Of a stretch of 64,000 nucleotides of DNA, positions 17,975 to 26,461 are shown in pieces. Position 1 is the first letter of the stretch; the number at the start of each line of letters is the position of its first letter. The DNA lies in NCBI RefSeq assembly GCF_001956295.1, contig NZ_MRTD01000012.1, positions 1 to 64,000 on the forward strand, read 5' to 3'. Source of the stretch: Paenibacillus sp. FSL A5-0031 (GTDB taxonomy: Bacteria > Bacillota > Bacilli > Paenibacillales > Paenibacillaceae). Below the pieces are notes generated by a model, which saw only the letters and a list, made by a program, of their open reading frames with translations, searched no databases and was not told where the DNA came from. A program made the position numbers and the translations under genes.

Positions 17975-17998
17975 ACTTATTAAATGAATTTAATAAGT
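17975..17998. promoter_or_regulatory. Perfect 24-bp palindrome, candidate operator of the ROK regulator
   Basis: ACTTATTAAAT and ATTTAATAAGT are exact inverse copies around a GA centre, ending 13 bp before the GTG of the next gene. A TATTAT at 17962-17967 may be its -10 box, which would put the palindrome on the transcription start. The layout is that of an autoregulatory operator. Confidence 0.55.
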
Positions 17999-18011
17999 GT
18001 AGCACTCAGAG

Positions 18012-19055
18012 GTGGTGATCATCATAAATGAGCTATTTGCAACTCCAAAAGAATGGAAAAAAGTTATTTTACGCAGCATTCGTGCGGCTCTTCTGGAGCA
18101 TGGGAGTGCCACGAAGGTTGAGCTAAGTCAGAAGCTAGGAGTAAGCTTCCCTACCATTAGTAAATTTCTCACGCAAATGGAAAAGGACGGTGAACTCATT
18201 TTAGTTGGTCTCGACCATTCAAGTGGCGGAAGAAGAGCAAACAGATACGCATACAATCCCGAGTTCATGCTCGGTTTGGCTATATTTTTAGAGAAAACAG
18301 AAACTAACTATACCATTTTTAATTGTTTAGGCGAAGAGAAAGAACAAGGCAGTACTTCAAGTGTGCTAATGGATGATGCTTTGAGCTTATCTCATTTACT
18401 TGAAAGCATTATAGAAAAGCATCCCAAAATCAGCTCTGTAGCTATAGGTGTGCCGGGTTCAGTCAATAATGGCCGAATTATTTTCATCCCGAGCTATGAG
18501 CAGTTTCATGATTTTGATTTAAAAGGATATTTTGAGGAGCGTTTATCCATACCTGTCGTTGTTGAGAATGATATGAATGCGGCTGTTCTTGGGTACTACG
18601 ACAACCGGATCAATAAAGACAAGGGTTCCTTGGTCTACTTGTATTTAGGTCAAAATGGTCCTGGTGCAGGCATTATGATTAATGGTGACGTCGTGCGAGG
18701 CAGTACGTTTTTCTCAGGAGAAATATCCTTTGTTCCTCAGTATGATGACCGAAATTTTGTACAAGCCCTGAATAACGAGGATGGAACAGAAACTGCATTG
18801 GTTCATGATGAAAAAAAGATTGATGCGATTAGTCGGTTGGTAGCCTCATTTACAGCTACAATAAACCCGCACACGATTATTTTTTCCAATGATGAAATAA
18901 ATAAGCAAATAACCGACCAAATAACATTAAGAAGCGCAGCCTATATTCCTAAAGAACATTTGCCGGAGCTTACTGTGAGCGACTGGAAACAAGATTATTT
19001 GTATGGATTACAGAAGCTTGGTTTAGGCCTAATGATTTCAGGAACAAAAAAGTAA
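18012..19055 (+). CDS. ROK-family transcriptional regulator
   Basis: 347 residues: an N-terminal winged helix (residues ~10-75, VELSQKLGVSFPTISKFLTQMEKDG, GGRRANRYAYN) followed by a ROK fold (VAIGVPGSVNNGRI, VVVENDMNAAVLGYY, GSLVYLYLGQNGPGAGIMINGDVVRGS). The CxCGxxGC zinc motif of most ROK proteins is missing and the phosphate-binding loop is degenerate, so it is a regulator and not a sugar kinase. The start is uncertain: two GTG codons at 18012 and 18015 lie inside the best Shine-Dalgarno match (GAGGTGGTGATC), which would favour a start a few codons later where only ATC/ATA are in frame. The perfect palindrome just upstream suggests autoregulation; the sugar acetyltransferase downstream may be a target. 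Confidence 0.85.
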   Translation: MVIIINELFATPKEWKKVILRSIRAALLEHGSATKVELSQKLGVSFPTISKFLTQMEKDGELILVGLDHSSGGRRANRYAYNPEFMLGLAIFLEKTETNYTIFNCLGEEKEQGSTSSVLMDDALSLSHLLESIIEKHPKISSVAIGVPGSVNNGRIIFIPSYEQFHDFDLKGYFEERLSIPVVVENDMNAAVLGYYDNRINKDKGSLVYLYLGQNGPGAGIMINGDVVRGSTFFSGEISFVPQYDDRNFVQALNNEDGTETALVHDEKKIDAISRLVASFTATINPHTIIFSNDEINKQITDQITLRSAAYIPKEHLPELTVSDWKQDYLYGLQKLGLGLMISGTKK

Positions 19056-19123
19056 TTGAATGAAGTGACCAGACAAACCGTATTTCTGCTTAAAATTGAA
19101 ACAACAAACAGGAGTGGTACCAA

Positions 19124-19684
19124 ATGAAGACAGAAAAAGAGAAAATGCTCAGTGGTGAGCTTTATAATGCAGCCGATGCTGTGCTGGTTGCGGATAGAAT
19201 GAACGCTCGCAGACTTACGAGGTTATTTAATCAAACCTTGGAGACAGAGGATAACAAAAGAACTGAGCTGCTAAAGGAATTGTTCGGGTCCACAGGCAAA
19301 AGTCTATATGTCGAGCCCACTTTCCGTTGTGATTACGGCTACAACATTCATGTTGGAGAAAACTTTTATGCTAATTTTGATAGTGTACTATTGGACGTTT
19401 GCGAAATTCGAATTGGCGACAATTGTTTTCTTGCACCAGGAGTAAACATCTACACAGCAACTCACCCCTTGAATGCAAAGGAGAGAATATCTGGCGTTGA
19501 ATACGGAAAACCGGTAACGATTGGCCATAATGTATGGATAGGCGGGAGAGCCGTTGTAAACCCTGGCGTAAGCATCGGCAATAATGTCGTTGTTGCTTCC
19601 GGTGCTGTCGTTACAAAGGATGTGCCAGATAACGTAGTTGTAGGTGGAAATCCCGCCAAGATTATAAAGCAGATTGAAGAGTGA
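19124..19684 (+). CDS. maa: Sugar O-acetyltransferase (maltose/galactoside acetyltransferase type)
   Basis: 186 residues, the usual size. It begins with the Maa N-domain (KEKMLSGELYNAADAVL), then left-handed beta-helix hexapeptide repeats (FRCDYGYNIHVGENFYANFDSVLLD split over several turns). The active-site histidine is in YTATHPL, and VTIGHNVWIGG and VVVGGNPAKII follow. It moves acetyl from acetyl-CoA to hydroxyl groups of sugars in the cytoplasm, often as detoxification of non-metabolised sugar. It follows the ROK regulator by 68 bp with its own AGGAG site. Confidence 0.93.
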   Translation: MKTEKEKMLSGELYNAADAVLVADRMNARRLTRLFNQTLETEDNKRTELLKELFGSTGKSLYVEPTFRCDYGYNIHVGENFYANFDSVLLDVCEIRIGDNCFLAPGVNIYTATHPLNAKERISGVEYGKPVTIGHNVWIGGRAVVNPGVSIGNNVVVASGAVVTKDVPDNVVVGGNPAKIIKQIEE

Positions 19685-19736
19685 TGGAACGTAATTGAAA
19701 TTTTTTATTAAACAAAATCGCTGGCTTTATGCTTGA

Positions 19737-20510
19737 TTAAGGTGCCGAGCTTGAGAAAATAATATCGTCGACCATCCATGTATTTTGAATTTGTTTAAGG
19801 ATGATTCTTCGCTCGACAATCATGCCTCCAGCATGTAAGGGGGATTCATATTGATTAATATATCCTTCTTTTCCTTCGGAATGACTGTATGCTGTACCTG
19901 TGAATGGAACGTTGAACTTTAATCCATTTTGTTTGATGATCTTATTAATGAATGTCCCAGTAAAATTGGATTTAAAATGGGCTCTAATTTGTGAATAGGA
20001 TGATAGATTAGTCGCTTCGTTCGCTTTTTGGATCAGCGTATTGATATGTTCTTGCGGGATTGTAGACAAGTTAAAAGTAGACTCTGTAGTAATTCTTACT
20101 TGTTTGTCGCCTAAAGAAATGTCGGCTACTCTACTTTTAGCATCCCAAGAAATAGTACCGCCTAAGCTTTGTGAGATAAAGCGAATGGGGACGTATGTAA
20201 CCCCTTTGGTTATTTGAGCAGGAACATCAATCGTGATTTCAGTACCATTCTGCATCACTTTATTTGAATTAATTTTGAGCATAACCTCGGTTTTTCCGTT
20301 AAGAATGGTTACCGTTTTGGACTGTTGGTTCCAATTAACCTCAGCCCCTAACCCTGCAGCAACATAGCGTACTGGAACTAAAGTGCGTCCCTGAACCACT
20401 TTTCCCTCTATTACGAATGGCTGATTTGCTGCTTCTGCATGAATGTGATTAACTGAAAATATACTGGCAGACAACATAAGAGATAATAATGCAACAGTAG
20501 TTTTTTTCAT
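19737..20510 (-). CDS. Secreted protein with copper-amine-oxidase-type stalk domain
   Basis: About 257 residues, counting from the ATG at 20510, which has GGAGG nine bases upstream and begins a normal signal peptide (MKKTTVALLSLMLSASIFS, cut near HAEA). Residues ~30-135 form a two-unit stalk domain: VIEGKVVQGRTLVPVRYVAAGLGAEVNW, VMQNGTEI, ITKGVTYVPIRFISQSLGGTISWD. The C-terminal ~110 residues do not resemble anything I know and may be a folded NTF2-like domain (threaded with VPFTGTAYSHSEGKEGYI and MVDDIIFS). Stalk domains are common on exported proteins of Paenibacillus and related genera. Function is unknown. Confidence 0.85.
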   Translation of the reverse strand: MKKTTVALLSLMLSASIFSVNHIHAEAANQPFVIEGKVVQGRTLVPVRYVAAGLGAEVNWNQQSKTVTILNGKTEVMLKINSNKVMQNGTEITIDVPAQITKGVTYVPIRFISQSLGGTISWDAKSRVADISLGDKQVRITTESTFNLSTIPQEHINTLIQKANEATNLSSYSQIRAHFKSNFTGTFINKIIKQNGLKFNVPFTGTAYSHSEGKEGYINQYESPLHAGGMIVERRIILKQIQNTWMVDDIIFSSSAP

Positions 20511-20686
20511 CTGAAAGTCCTCCATATCATGTATATCGTAATAGACGTCTCCACAAAGGATTAGTTGCTTAGATAACCAAAGCAATTTAATCCTTTTTTC
20601 ATTTTTATTTTGGCAGGATGGGTGTAAACTGAAAGGAAAGATTGCTATACAGATATGAAAGCGTGGATAGGAGGCTGGACAGCTTT

Positions 20687-21877
20687 ATGCAGGTGAAAAT
20701 CGAAAAGGATCGGTTCGTTCGCAATGAGCGCGAAGCGGAAATCGCGGCGACAGCGGATCAACTGGCGAGCAAGTTTGCAGGAAGATCAGCTAAGCATGAT
20801 AGGGAAGGATCTTTTCCACATGACAACTTTGCCGATATGCGGGAGTGCGGGTATTTGAAGCTTACTGTGCCGAAGCAATATGGCGGGGATGAAGCGTCAT
20901 TGTATGAATTTGTACTAGCGCAGGATCATTTGGCCCGCGGTGACGGTTCAACGGCGCTCGCCGCGGGCTGGCATCTGGGGCAGGTAATGCAAATGCGGAT
21001 AAGCCGTCCATGGCCGGAAGCTTTATACGCCAGCTTTTGCAAGGAGGTTGTAAGCAAAGGCGCCACAATAAATCATTATGCAAGCGAGCGAGCAACTGGA
21101 AGCCCAAGCAGAGGCGGCAAGCCGGAAACTACAGCGATAAGAACGGCTGGAGGTTTCCTTATTAACGGGCGCAAGACCTATAGCACGCTTAGTCCTGATG
21201 TGTCTTATTTCACCATATCTGCATGGATGGAAGAAGAAAATCGTGCAAGCGAGTTTTTAATTCCAATGGGCGCAGGCATAAGTATTGAGGAAACATGGGA
21301 TACGCTCGGCATGCGGGCAACAGGGAGCCATGACCTCCTGTTGAATCAAGTATTCGTGCCAGACAGCGGTACGCTTGAAGGCGCAGAAATTAATCGTAAA
21401 GGCGGGACGGCCTTCGATGGCGGAACGCTGCTTCATATTCCTGCCTGTTATATCGGCATTGCACATGCGGCACGTGATTTTGCGATTCACTTTGCCCAAA
21501 ACTATCGGCCTAACAGTTTGCCAGGCCCGATATCCGAACTGCCAACGATCCAGCGGCAAATTGGCGAAATGGAAGCGGAGCTAATAACGGCTCGCACCTT
21601 ACTCTACAGCATCGCCGATCGCTGGGACCGGGAACCGGAGGGACGGAGCGGATTAAAGCCCGAGCTGGGTCTCGCTAAATATGTGGCGACCAATTCAGCC
21701 GTTCGTATCGTTGATCTTGCCATGAGAATAGTGGGGGGAAGCAGCTTGTCTCGCACGCTTCCGCTGGAGCGGATGTACCGCGATGTTCGCGCAGGCTTGC
21801 ATAATCCGCCGATGGATGACATTACATTAAACGGATTAGCTCAGCGGGCATTAGCAGAGATGCAGTCTGCGGAATAG
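20687..21877 (+). CDS. Acyl-CoA dehydrogenase-family flavoprotein
   Basis: About 396 residues. N-terminal helical domain (FADMRECGYLKLTVPKQYGG, AQDHLARGDGSTALAAGWHLG), middle beta domain (GFLINGRKTYSTLSPDVSYFTISAWM, TLGMRATGSHDLLLNQVFVP) and C-terminal helices ending in RIVGGSSLSRTLPLERMYRDVRAG. The family uses FAD to oxidise acyl-CoA or, in the DszC/SfnB branch, as a flavin-dependent monooxygenase with FMNH2. The ending without a clear catalytic glutamate fits that broader branch, but I cannot assign a substrate. The ATG at 20687 is preceded by TAGGAGG at 12 nt. The gene is monocistronic as far as the sequence shows. Confidence 0.88.
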   Translation: MQVKIEKDRFVRNEREAEIAATADQLASKFAGRSAKHDREGSFPHDNFADMRECGYLKLTVPKQYGGDEASLYEFVLAQDHLARGDGSTALAAGWHLGQVMQMRISRPWPEALYASFCKEVVSKGATINHYASERATGSPSRGGKPETTAIRTAGGFLINGRKTYSTLSPDVSYFTISAWMEEENRASEFLIPMGAGISIEETWDTLGMRATGSHDLLLNQVFVPDSGTLEGAEINRKGGTAFDGGTLLHIPACYIGIAHAARDFAIHFAQNYRPNSLPGPISELPTIQRQIGEMEAELITARTLLYSIADRWDREPEGRSGLKPELGLAKYVATNSAVRIVDLAMRIVGGSSLSRTLPLERMYRDVRAGLHNPPMDDITLNGLAQRALAEMQSAE

Positions 21878-21975
21878 ATGGTAAATAATGAGGGTGCCTA
21901 TCCTCAAAAGCCATAAAATTGACAAAGATATCCTCTTTTATGAAGACAGTGCAGCACATACCAAGATCACCTTCT

Positions 21976-22160
21976 CTAACGAACTGTGTCAAGCTTATTA
22001 GGTAGAAAATGACCTTTTTTAAAATCTAACGAACCTTATTGATGTTAAGTCACACTTTACAGGGTGTCATACGCTGTTTTTCGCGAAATAACGATTCTGG
22101 AGTTCGTTACCTTTCAAATTGCTTACAAATAGTCTAAATAAGAGTTAATGAATTCGTTAG
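21976..22160. repeat. Intergenic repeat element with TAACGAAC boxes
   Basis: The 390-bp gap 21878-22267 has no credible gene. Four near-identical 10-mers occur in it: CTAACGAACT (21976), CTAACGAACC (22026) and two inverted copies AGTTCGTTAC (22101) and AATTCGTTAG (22151). They enclose AT-rich DNA with a second related core, ATAACGATTCTGG (22089). Two direct plus two inverted boxes look like a small interspersed repeat rather than a regulatory region. Confidence 0.45.
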
Positions 22161-22176
22161 ATATTGCCAAAAAATA

Positions 22177-22214
22177 AAGGAGCTAAGCACATTCTTTTCG
22201 CTTAGCTCCTTTTG
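22177..22214. terminator. Terminator (bidirectional)
   Basis: AAAGGAGCTAAGC and GCTTAGCTCCTTTT form a 12-bp stem. On the minus strand it is followed by TTTATTTTTT, so it ends the two-component operon; the T-run on the plus strand also allows it to stop read-through from the dehydrogenase. Confidence 0.85.
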
Positions 22215-22267
22215 TATTAAAATGTGTTCTTTACAGCTAAGAAATGTTTTTGTAACACTGAATCATC

Positions 22268-23821
22268 TCACTGCTGGCTGTAGTCTTGCATGTCGACTGG
22301 ATTAGGCGGGGTGGTTGGGAGCAATATGCGGAAGGTTGTTCCTGCTCCGGGCATACTGTCTACTGTAATTGTACCTCTATGAGCTTCTACAATTGATTTC
22401 GTTATGGCAAGCCCTAGACCTGCGCCGCCCTTCTTACGCGTTCTGGATGATTCGTTTCGATAAAAGCGCTCAAACAAATGCGGCAAATGCATAGCCTCAA
22501 TCCCTGTTCCATTGTCGGCAACGAGTATTTCTGATTGATTATTGTACGTTGCGAGCGTGATACTGATCACGCCTGTCTCCGAATCGGTATGCTGCACCGC
22601 GTTGAAAAATAAATTGAGCACCACCTGTTTCAGCTTATCCGCATGGAACTGGCCGCTCACATTAGGTGTGAGCAGCAGCTCTACTGTGCGATTGCCAGCA
22701 ATCAATTGCAATTGCGGCTCCATCTCGAGCAGAAGCGCATCCAGCTTTGTTTCGGCCAGCTGCAGCTGCGGGTCTTGATCAAGCTTCGCCAGCACGAGTA
22801 AATCCTCGACCAGCTTGTTAATACGATTGGATTCAAGAAACATGCTGTTAAGCGCGCGCGAGAGTTGATCTGGATTCGAGGCCGCCCCTCGCAGCAGCAC
22901 TTCTAGAAATCCGTGAATAGAAGTAAGCGGTGTACGCAGCTCATGGGAGGCGTCCGCTACGAAACGCCTCATTTTTTCAGTTGTTTTCCGTTCCGCCTCG
23001 AAGGAATGATCGAGGCGCTCAAGCATGCCATTAAACGCATCGGATAAACGATCGATTTCCTCTTGTCCTTGGCTGGCGGGAATTCGTTTCGTTAAGCTGC
23101 CTGCATCGGTTTGCTGCGCTGCCACAACGACGCGAGATAAAGGACGAAGCGTACGCCGAAGCAGCGGCAAATAAAGCGCGAGCCCTGCTGCAAGTGCAAG
23201 GACAGATAAGCCAGCGAATATAGCAAGCTGTGTCATGAGCAGCTGCTTGAGTGAATCGGTTTCGGTGCTCACTTGAATGATGCCTTCGGCTCTGCCTGGC
23301 GGTCCAGCCATGCGGAAGACGACTAGCTGCTCGATGCCTTCGGCATTGTTCAAGATTTTATAGCCAATTTGCTTATGCGCTTTAAGCTGATTTCTAATTT
23401 GCTCATATTCGCCCGCAGCTAGAAGCGGGGCGTTAAGGTTATTATCCTTCGATACGTCAGCCGTGACACCGTTTGAATCAATCAGGACGATAGACAACCC
23501 CGGTTGATAGAACATGGGCGAGTCGCGTCGATCTCGCTGCGGCTGTTCAGCCGAATTAGCGGGATCACCCTGATTGCTCGTTTCAGGTCGGTTATTCGTA
23601 TCTTTCCCATCCATAAACCAATCCATGGGCATCGACATGATTTGAGCGTTTAAGGCATCGGCTTTATTTTGAAAAATAAAGTCCTTCATAATGAAGTATT
23701 GAAGCACGCCAATTAACAGAAACAAAGCCGCTAGTATAAGCAGCGACCGATATAATAATTGATATTTTAGTGAACGTGGAGCAAAGAAACGAGTGACGTC
23801 GGACGTTTTAATACGCGTCAT
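22268..23821 (-). CDS. Sensor histidine kinase (OmpR-partner type)
   Basis: 518 residues from an ATG that overlaps the stop of the response regulator gene (ATGA). Two membrane helices near residues 22-45 and 190-215 enclose an extracytoplasmic sensor region, then HAMP (LRPLSRVVVAAQQTDAGSLTKRIP), HisKA with FVADASHELRTPLTSIHGF (phosphoacceptor His near residue 293) and HATPase with NLFFNAVQHT, VADNGTGI, GGAGLGLAI motifs. It should autophosphorylate on an envelope signal and pass phosphate to the coupled regulator. The signal cannot be told from the sequence. Confidence 0.95.
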   Translation of the reverse strand: MTRIKTSDVTRFFAPRSLKYQLLYRSLLILAALFLLIGVLQYFIMKDFIFQNKADALNAQIMSMPMDWFMDGKDTNNRPETSNQGDPANSAEQPQRDRRDSPMFYQPGLSIVLIDSNGVTADVSKDNNLNAPLLAAGEYEQIRNQLKAHKQIGYKILNNAEGIEQLVVFRMAGPPGRAEGIIQVSTETDSLKQLLMTQLAIFAGLSVLALAAGLALYLPLLRRTLRPLSRVVVAAQQTDAGSLTKRIPASQGQEEIDRLSDAFNGMLERLDHSFEAERKTTEKMRRFVADASHELRTPLTSIHGFLEVLLRGAASNPDQLSRALNSMFLESNRINKLVEDLLVLAKLDQDPQLQLAETKLDALLLEMEPQLQLIAGNRTVELLLTPNVSGQFHADKLKQVVLNLFFNAVQHTDSETGVISITLATYNNQSEILVADNGTGIEAMHLPHLFERFYRNESSRTRKKGGAGLGLAITKSIVEAHRGTITVDSMPGAGTTFRILLPTTPPNPVDMQDYSQQ

Positions 23822-24504
23822 GGCAGATCCATCCGATAGCCGGCCCCGCGGAGTGTTCGAATGAGGCGATGCTCCTTGTCGTCCAATTTGTCGCGAAGCG
23901 AGCGGATATACACCTCGACAATATTTTCTTCTCCACCGAATTGATATCCCCATACCTTATCCAAAATGAGCGATTTACTGAGCACGACACCATGATTTAG
24001 AATGATAAACCTTAGCAGCTCATATTCGGTAGGAGACAGCTCAAGAACCTGTTCCATATAAATGAGTTCTTTGCGGCGGTCATCGAGCCGGAACGGTCCA
24101 TACACAGCCTCACCAAGCAAATTAGGAAACTGATTCCGCAGTCTCGCTCCTATGCGGGCAAGCAGCTCGCTGAAGCTGAAGGGCTTCACCAAATAGTCGT
24201 CAGCTCCAAGGGTTAAGCCTTTGACACGATCCTCAATCTCATCTTTTGCTGTCAGCATAATAATAGCGATATTATCGCCTGTAGCCCTTAATGCCTCGCA
24301 TACTTCGAATCCGTTCAGCCCGGGCATCATCACATCGAGGATGACGACATGGGGCTGAAAGGTACTCGCTTCCTGCAAAGCGGATTCCCCGTCATAGGCG
24401 AACCGAATATCAAATCCTTCGTTAATTAGACCGAGCTCCAGAAATTGCACGATATTTGGTTCATCATCCACAAGCAATATTTTAATCCCTTTGAAGGACA
24501 CCAT
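23818..24504 (-). CDS. OmpR/PhoB-type response regulator
   Basis: 228 residues. Receiver domain with the acidic pair Asp13-Asp14, phosphoacceptor Asp57 (VVILDVMMPG), Thr in MLTAKDE and Lys in YLVKPFSF. A winged-helix effector domain follows (LELSPTEYELLRFIILNHG, VEVYIRSLRDKLDD, RTLRGAGYRMD). It is the first gene of a two-gene operon with the kinase. No target gene stands next to it in the same direction, so its regulon is unknown. Confidence 0.96.
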   Translation of the reverse strand: MVSFKGIKILLVDDEPNIVQFLELGLINEGFDIRFAYDGESALQEASTFQPHVVILDVMMPGLNGFEVCEALRATGDNIAIIMLTAKDEIEDRVKGLTLGADDYLVKPFSFSELLARIGARLRNQFPNLLGEAVYGPFRLDDRRKELIYMEQVLELSPTEYELLRFIILNHGVVLSKSLILDKVWGYQFGGEENIVEVYIRSLRDKLDDKEHRLIRTLRGAGYRMDLP

Positions 24505-24725
24505 TTCAAATTCCCCTTTCGCAGCTTACCCCTCTATTATCTGTCTTTTTAGAAAAAGATGCATCTGTTTACTCGCTCTTTCAGCAAACTTTCAGCCACA
24601 TACGAAACCGATTGATGGGTTTAGTTTACAGGTTCTATTTTGCAAAAAATGAGGTAACCTTTATATTTATAAAGCATCTTATTCCTAGTGCGTTACTTAA
24701 ACTGACGTAAACTTGTTTTTTTGTA

Positions 24726-24785
24726 TTGACTAGAGAGGAAACGTTTGTTAATTTATTGATTAATAGAAACTAATTATTGAATAAT
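24726..24785 (+). promoter_or_regulatory. Putative promoter/operator of the ergothioneine-type operon
   Basis: The 301-bp gap 24505-24805 contains no gene. TTGACT at 24726 and TTAATT at 24748 (16-bp spacing) could be -35/-10 boxes. An imperfect inverted repeat, GTTTGTTAAT (24743) against ATTAATAGAAAC (ending 24770), overlaps them, and ATTATTGAATAAT (24773-24785) is a second palindrome. The decamer TTATTGATTA (24753) recurs before the transporter genes at 33120. These are candidate IclR-regulator sites; the boxes themselves are weak. Confidence 0.35.
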
Positions 24786-24805
24786 GATAATAAGGAGAAT
24801 CGGAT

Positions 24806-26461
24806 ATGGATCGAATTGTGGCTGCCAGAGGCGTTGAACTGCGTTGCAAAGGCTGGAGGCAGGAGGCGCTGCTGCGAATGCTTGAGAATGTTCTTGAAAA
24901 TGGCGAAAACCAACAAGAGCTTACTGTCTATGCTGCCCTTGCGAAAGCGGCGCGTAATTGGGACTCCTATCATGCAATTGTCAGCACGCTCAAATCATTA
25001 GAGGAAGATGAGACGCTGGTCATTCAATCAGGCAAGCCTATCGGTATTATGAGAACACATAAGTACGCTCCAATTGTTGTAATGGCGAATTGCAACATTG
25101 TTGGCAAATGGGCAACGAGCGACAATTTCTATAAATATCAAGAGCAGGGATTAATCGTTTGGGGCGGTTTGACCGCGGCAGCTTGGCAATATATCGGTTC
25201 ACAAGGCGTCATACAAGGAACCTATGAGATTTTTCAATCGATAGCTAGAATGCATTACGACGGCAATCTGGCTGGGAAGTTTATTTTGACAGCCGGTCTC
25301 GGAGGGATGGGCGGCGCACAGCCGCTTGCAGGAACGATGGCGGGTGCCGTTATTTTATGCGTAGAAGTGTCCGAGGCTAGAATCGACAAACGTATCGAGG
25401 TCGGTTATTTGCAGAAAAAAACGGCAAGCTTGGATGAGGCTTTGGAATGGATTCAAGCAGCTTGTGCGAATAAGGAGAGCTTGTCAGTCGGCCTTCTTGG
25501 CAACGCAGCCGATATTTATCCTGAGCTGATTCGCAGAGGCATTCAGCCTGACGTTGTAACCGATCAAACGTCGGCGCATGATCTCATGTACGGTTATATC
25601 CCTTCAGGCTACAGTTTAGATAAGGTTGCTGAGCTGCGCAAAACCAAACCGGATCAGCTTCAAGCGGATGCAAGAGCTTCTATCGCATTAGAAGTTGAGG
25701 CGATGCTGGAGTTCCAGCGCAGAGGTGCTGTCGTTTTTGACAATGGCAACAATATTCGTTCGCAGGCAGTACAAAATGGCGTTACAAATGCTTTTGATAT
25801 TCCTGTGTTTACCGAAGCGTTTCTAAGACCGTTGTTTTCTCGTGCGATTGGGCCGTTCCGCTGGGTCGCTTTGAGCGGGGAGGTTAGTGATATTCGCAAG
25901 ATAGATCAATATATATTGGAGCATTTCAGCGATAACGAGGTTGTAGTCAACTGGATTCGCTTAGCGAATCAGTATGTTCCGGTCGAGGGTTTGCCAGCAC
26001 GCATTGGCTGGTTCGGTCATGGCGATCGGACGAAGCTGGCACTAGCGGTTAATGCCATGGTTCAAGCTGGCGAGCTGAGCGGTCCCATTGCCTTCTCGCG
26101 TGATCACCTCGATGCGGGATCAATGGCTCACCCGAATATTATGACGGAGAACATGAAGGATGGCAGCGATGCAATATCGGATTGGCCGCTGCTTAATGCG
26201 ATGATTAACTGTTCATCGATGGCTGATCTTGTAGCGATACACTCCGGAGGGGGCGGCTACAGCGGATATATGACAAGCGCGGGTGTCACGCTCGTTGCAG
26301 ATGGCACATCCGATGCAGAACTTCGATTAAAAACGACGCTAGACAATGACACAGGCCTTGGCGTACTTCGATATGCTGACGCTGGTTATGAGGAAGCGCT
26401 GGATGAAGTAAGCAAAAAGCGAATACGTCGAATTGATACGAATCGGAAGGAGAATGCATGA
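24806..26461 (+). CDS. Urocanase-family hydratase, probable thiourocanate hydratase
   Basis: 551 residues, the urocanase length, with the family's ELRCKGWRQEALLRM, AKAARNW, ETLVIQSGKPIG, IGSQGVIQGTYEIF and NAD-binding TAGLGGMGGAQPLA motifs. Urocanases use NAD+ as an electrophile to add water to the imidazole acrylate. Some otherwise fixed positions differ: the GLPARICW segment that carries the family's active-site cysteine reads GLPARIGW (Gly401), and YGQMTAGSW reads WGGLTAAAW. With no hutI or hutG nearby, and a thiohydantoin-desulfurase-family gene and a MIO-less lyase following, the best reading is hydration of thiourocanate to thiohydantoin propionate in ergothioneine breakdown. Ordinary urocanate hydratase (HutU) is the alternative. 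It is the first gene of the operon. Confidence 0.85.
   Translation: MDRIVAARGVELRCKGWRQEALLRMLENVLENGENQQELTVYAALAKAARNWDSYHAIVSTLKSLEEDETLVIQSGKPIGIMRTHKYAPIVVMANCNIVGKWATSDNFYKYQEQGLIVWGGLTAAAWQYIGSQGVIQGTYEIFQSIARMHYDGNLAGKFILTAGLGGMGGAQPLAGTMAGAVILCVEVSEARIDKRIEVGYLQKKTASLDEALEWIQAACANKESLSVGLLGNAADIYPELIRRGIQPDVVTDQTSAHDLMYGYIPSGYSLDKVAELRKTKPDQLQADARASIALEVEAMLEFQRRGAVVFDNGNNIRSQAVQNGVTNAFDIPVFTEAFLRPLFSRAIGPFRWVALSGEVSDIRKIDQYILEHFSDNEVVVNWIRLANQYVPVEGLPARIGWFGHGDRTKLALAVNAMVQAGELSGPIAFSRDHLDAGSMAHPNIMTENMKDGSDAISDWPLLNAMINCSSMADLVAIHSGGGGYSGYMTSAGVTLVADGTSDAELRLKTTLDNDTGLGVLRYADAGYEEALDEVSKKRIRRIDTNRKENA

Noticed and set aside
24737..24750. Catabolite-repression (cre) site GGAAACGTTTGT
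   Set aside because: The core AACGTT is there, but both flanks fail at the conserved T/G and C/A positions.
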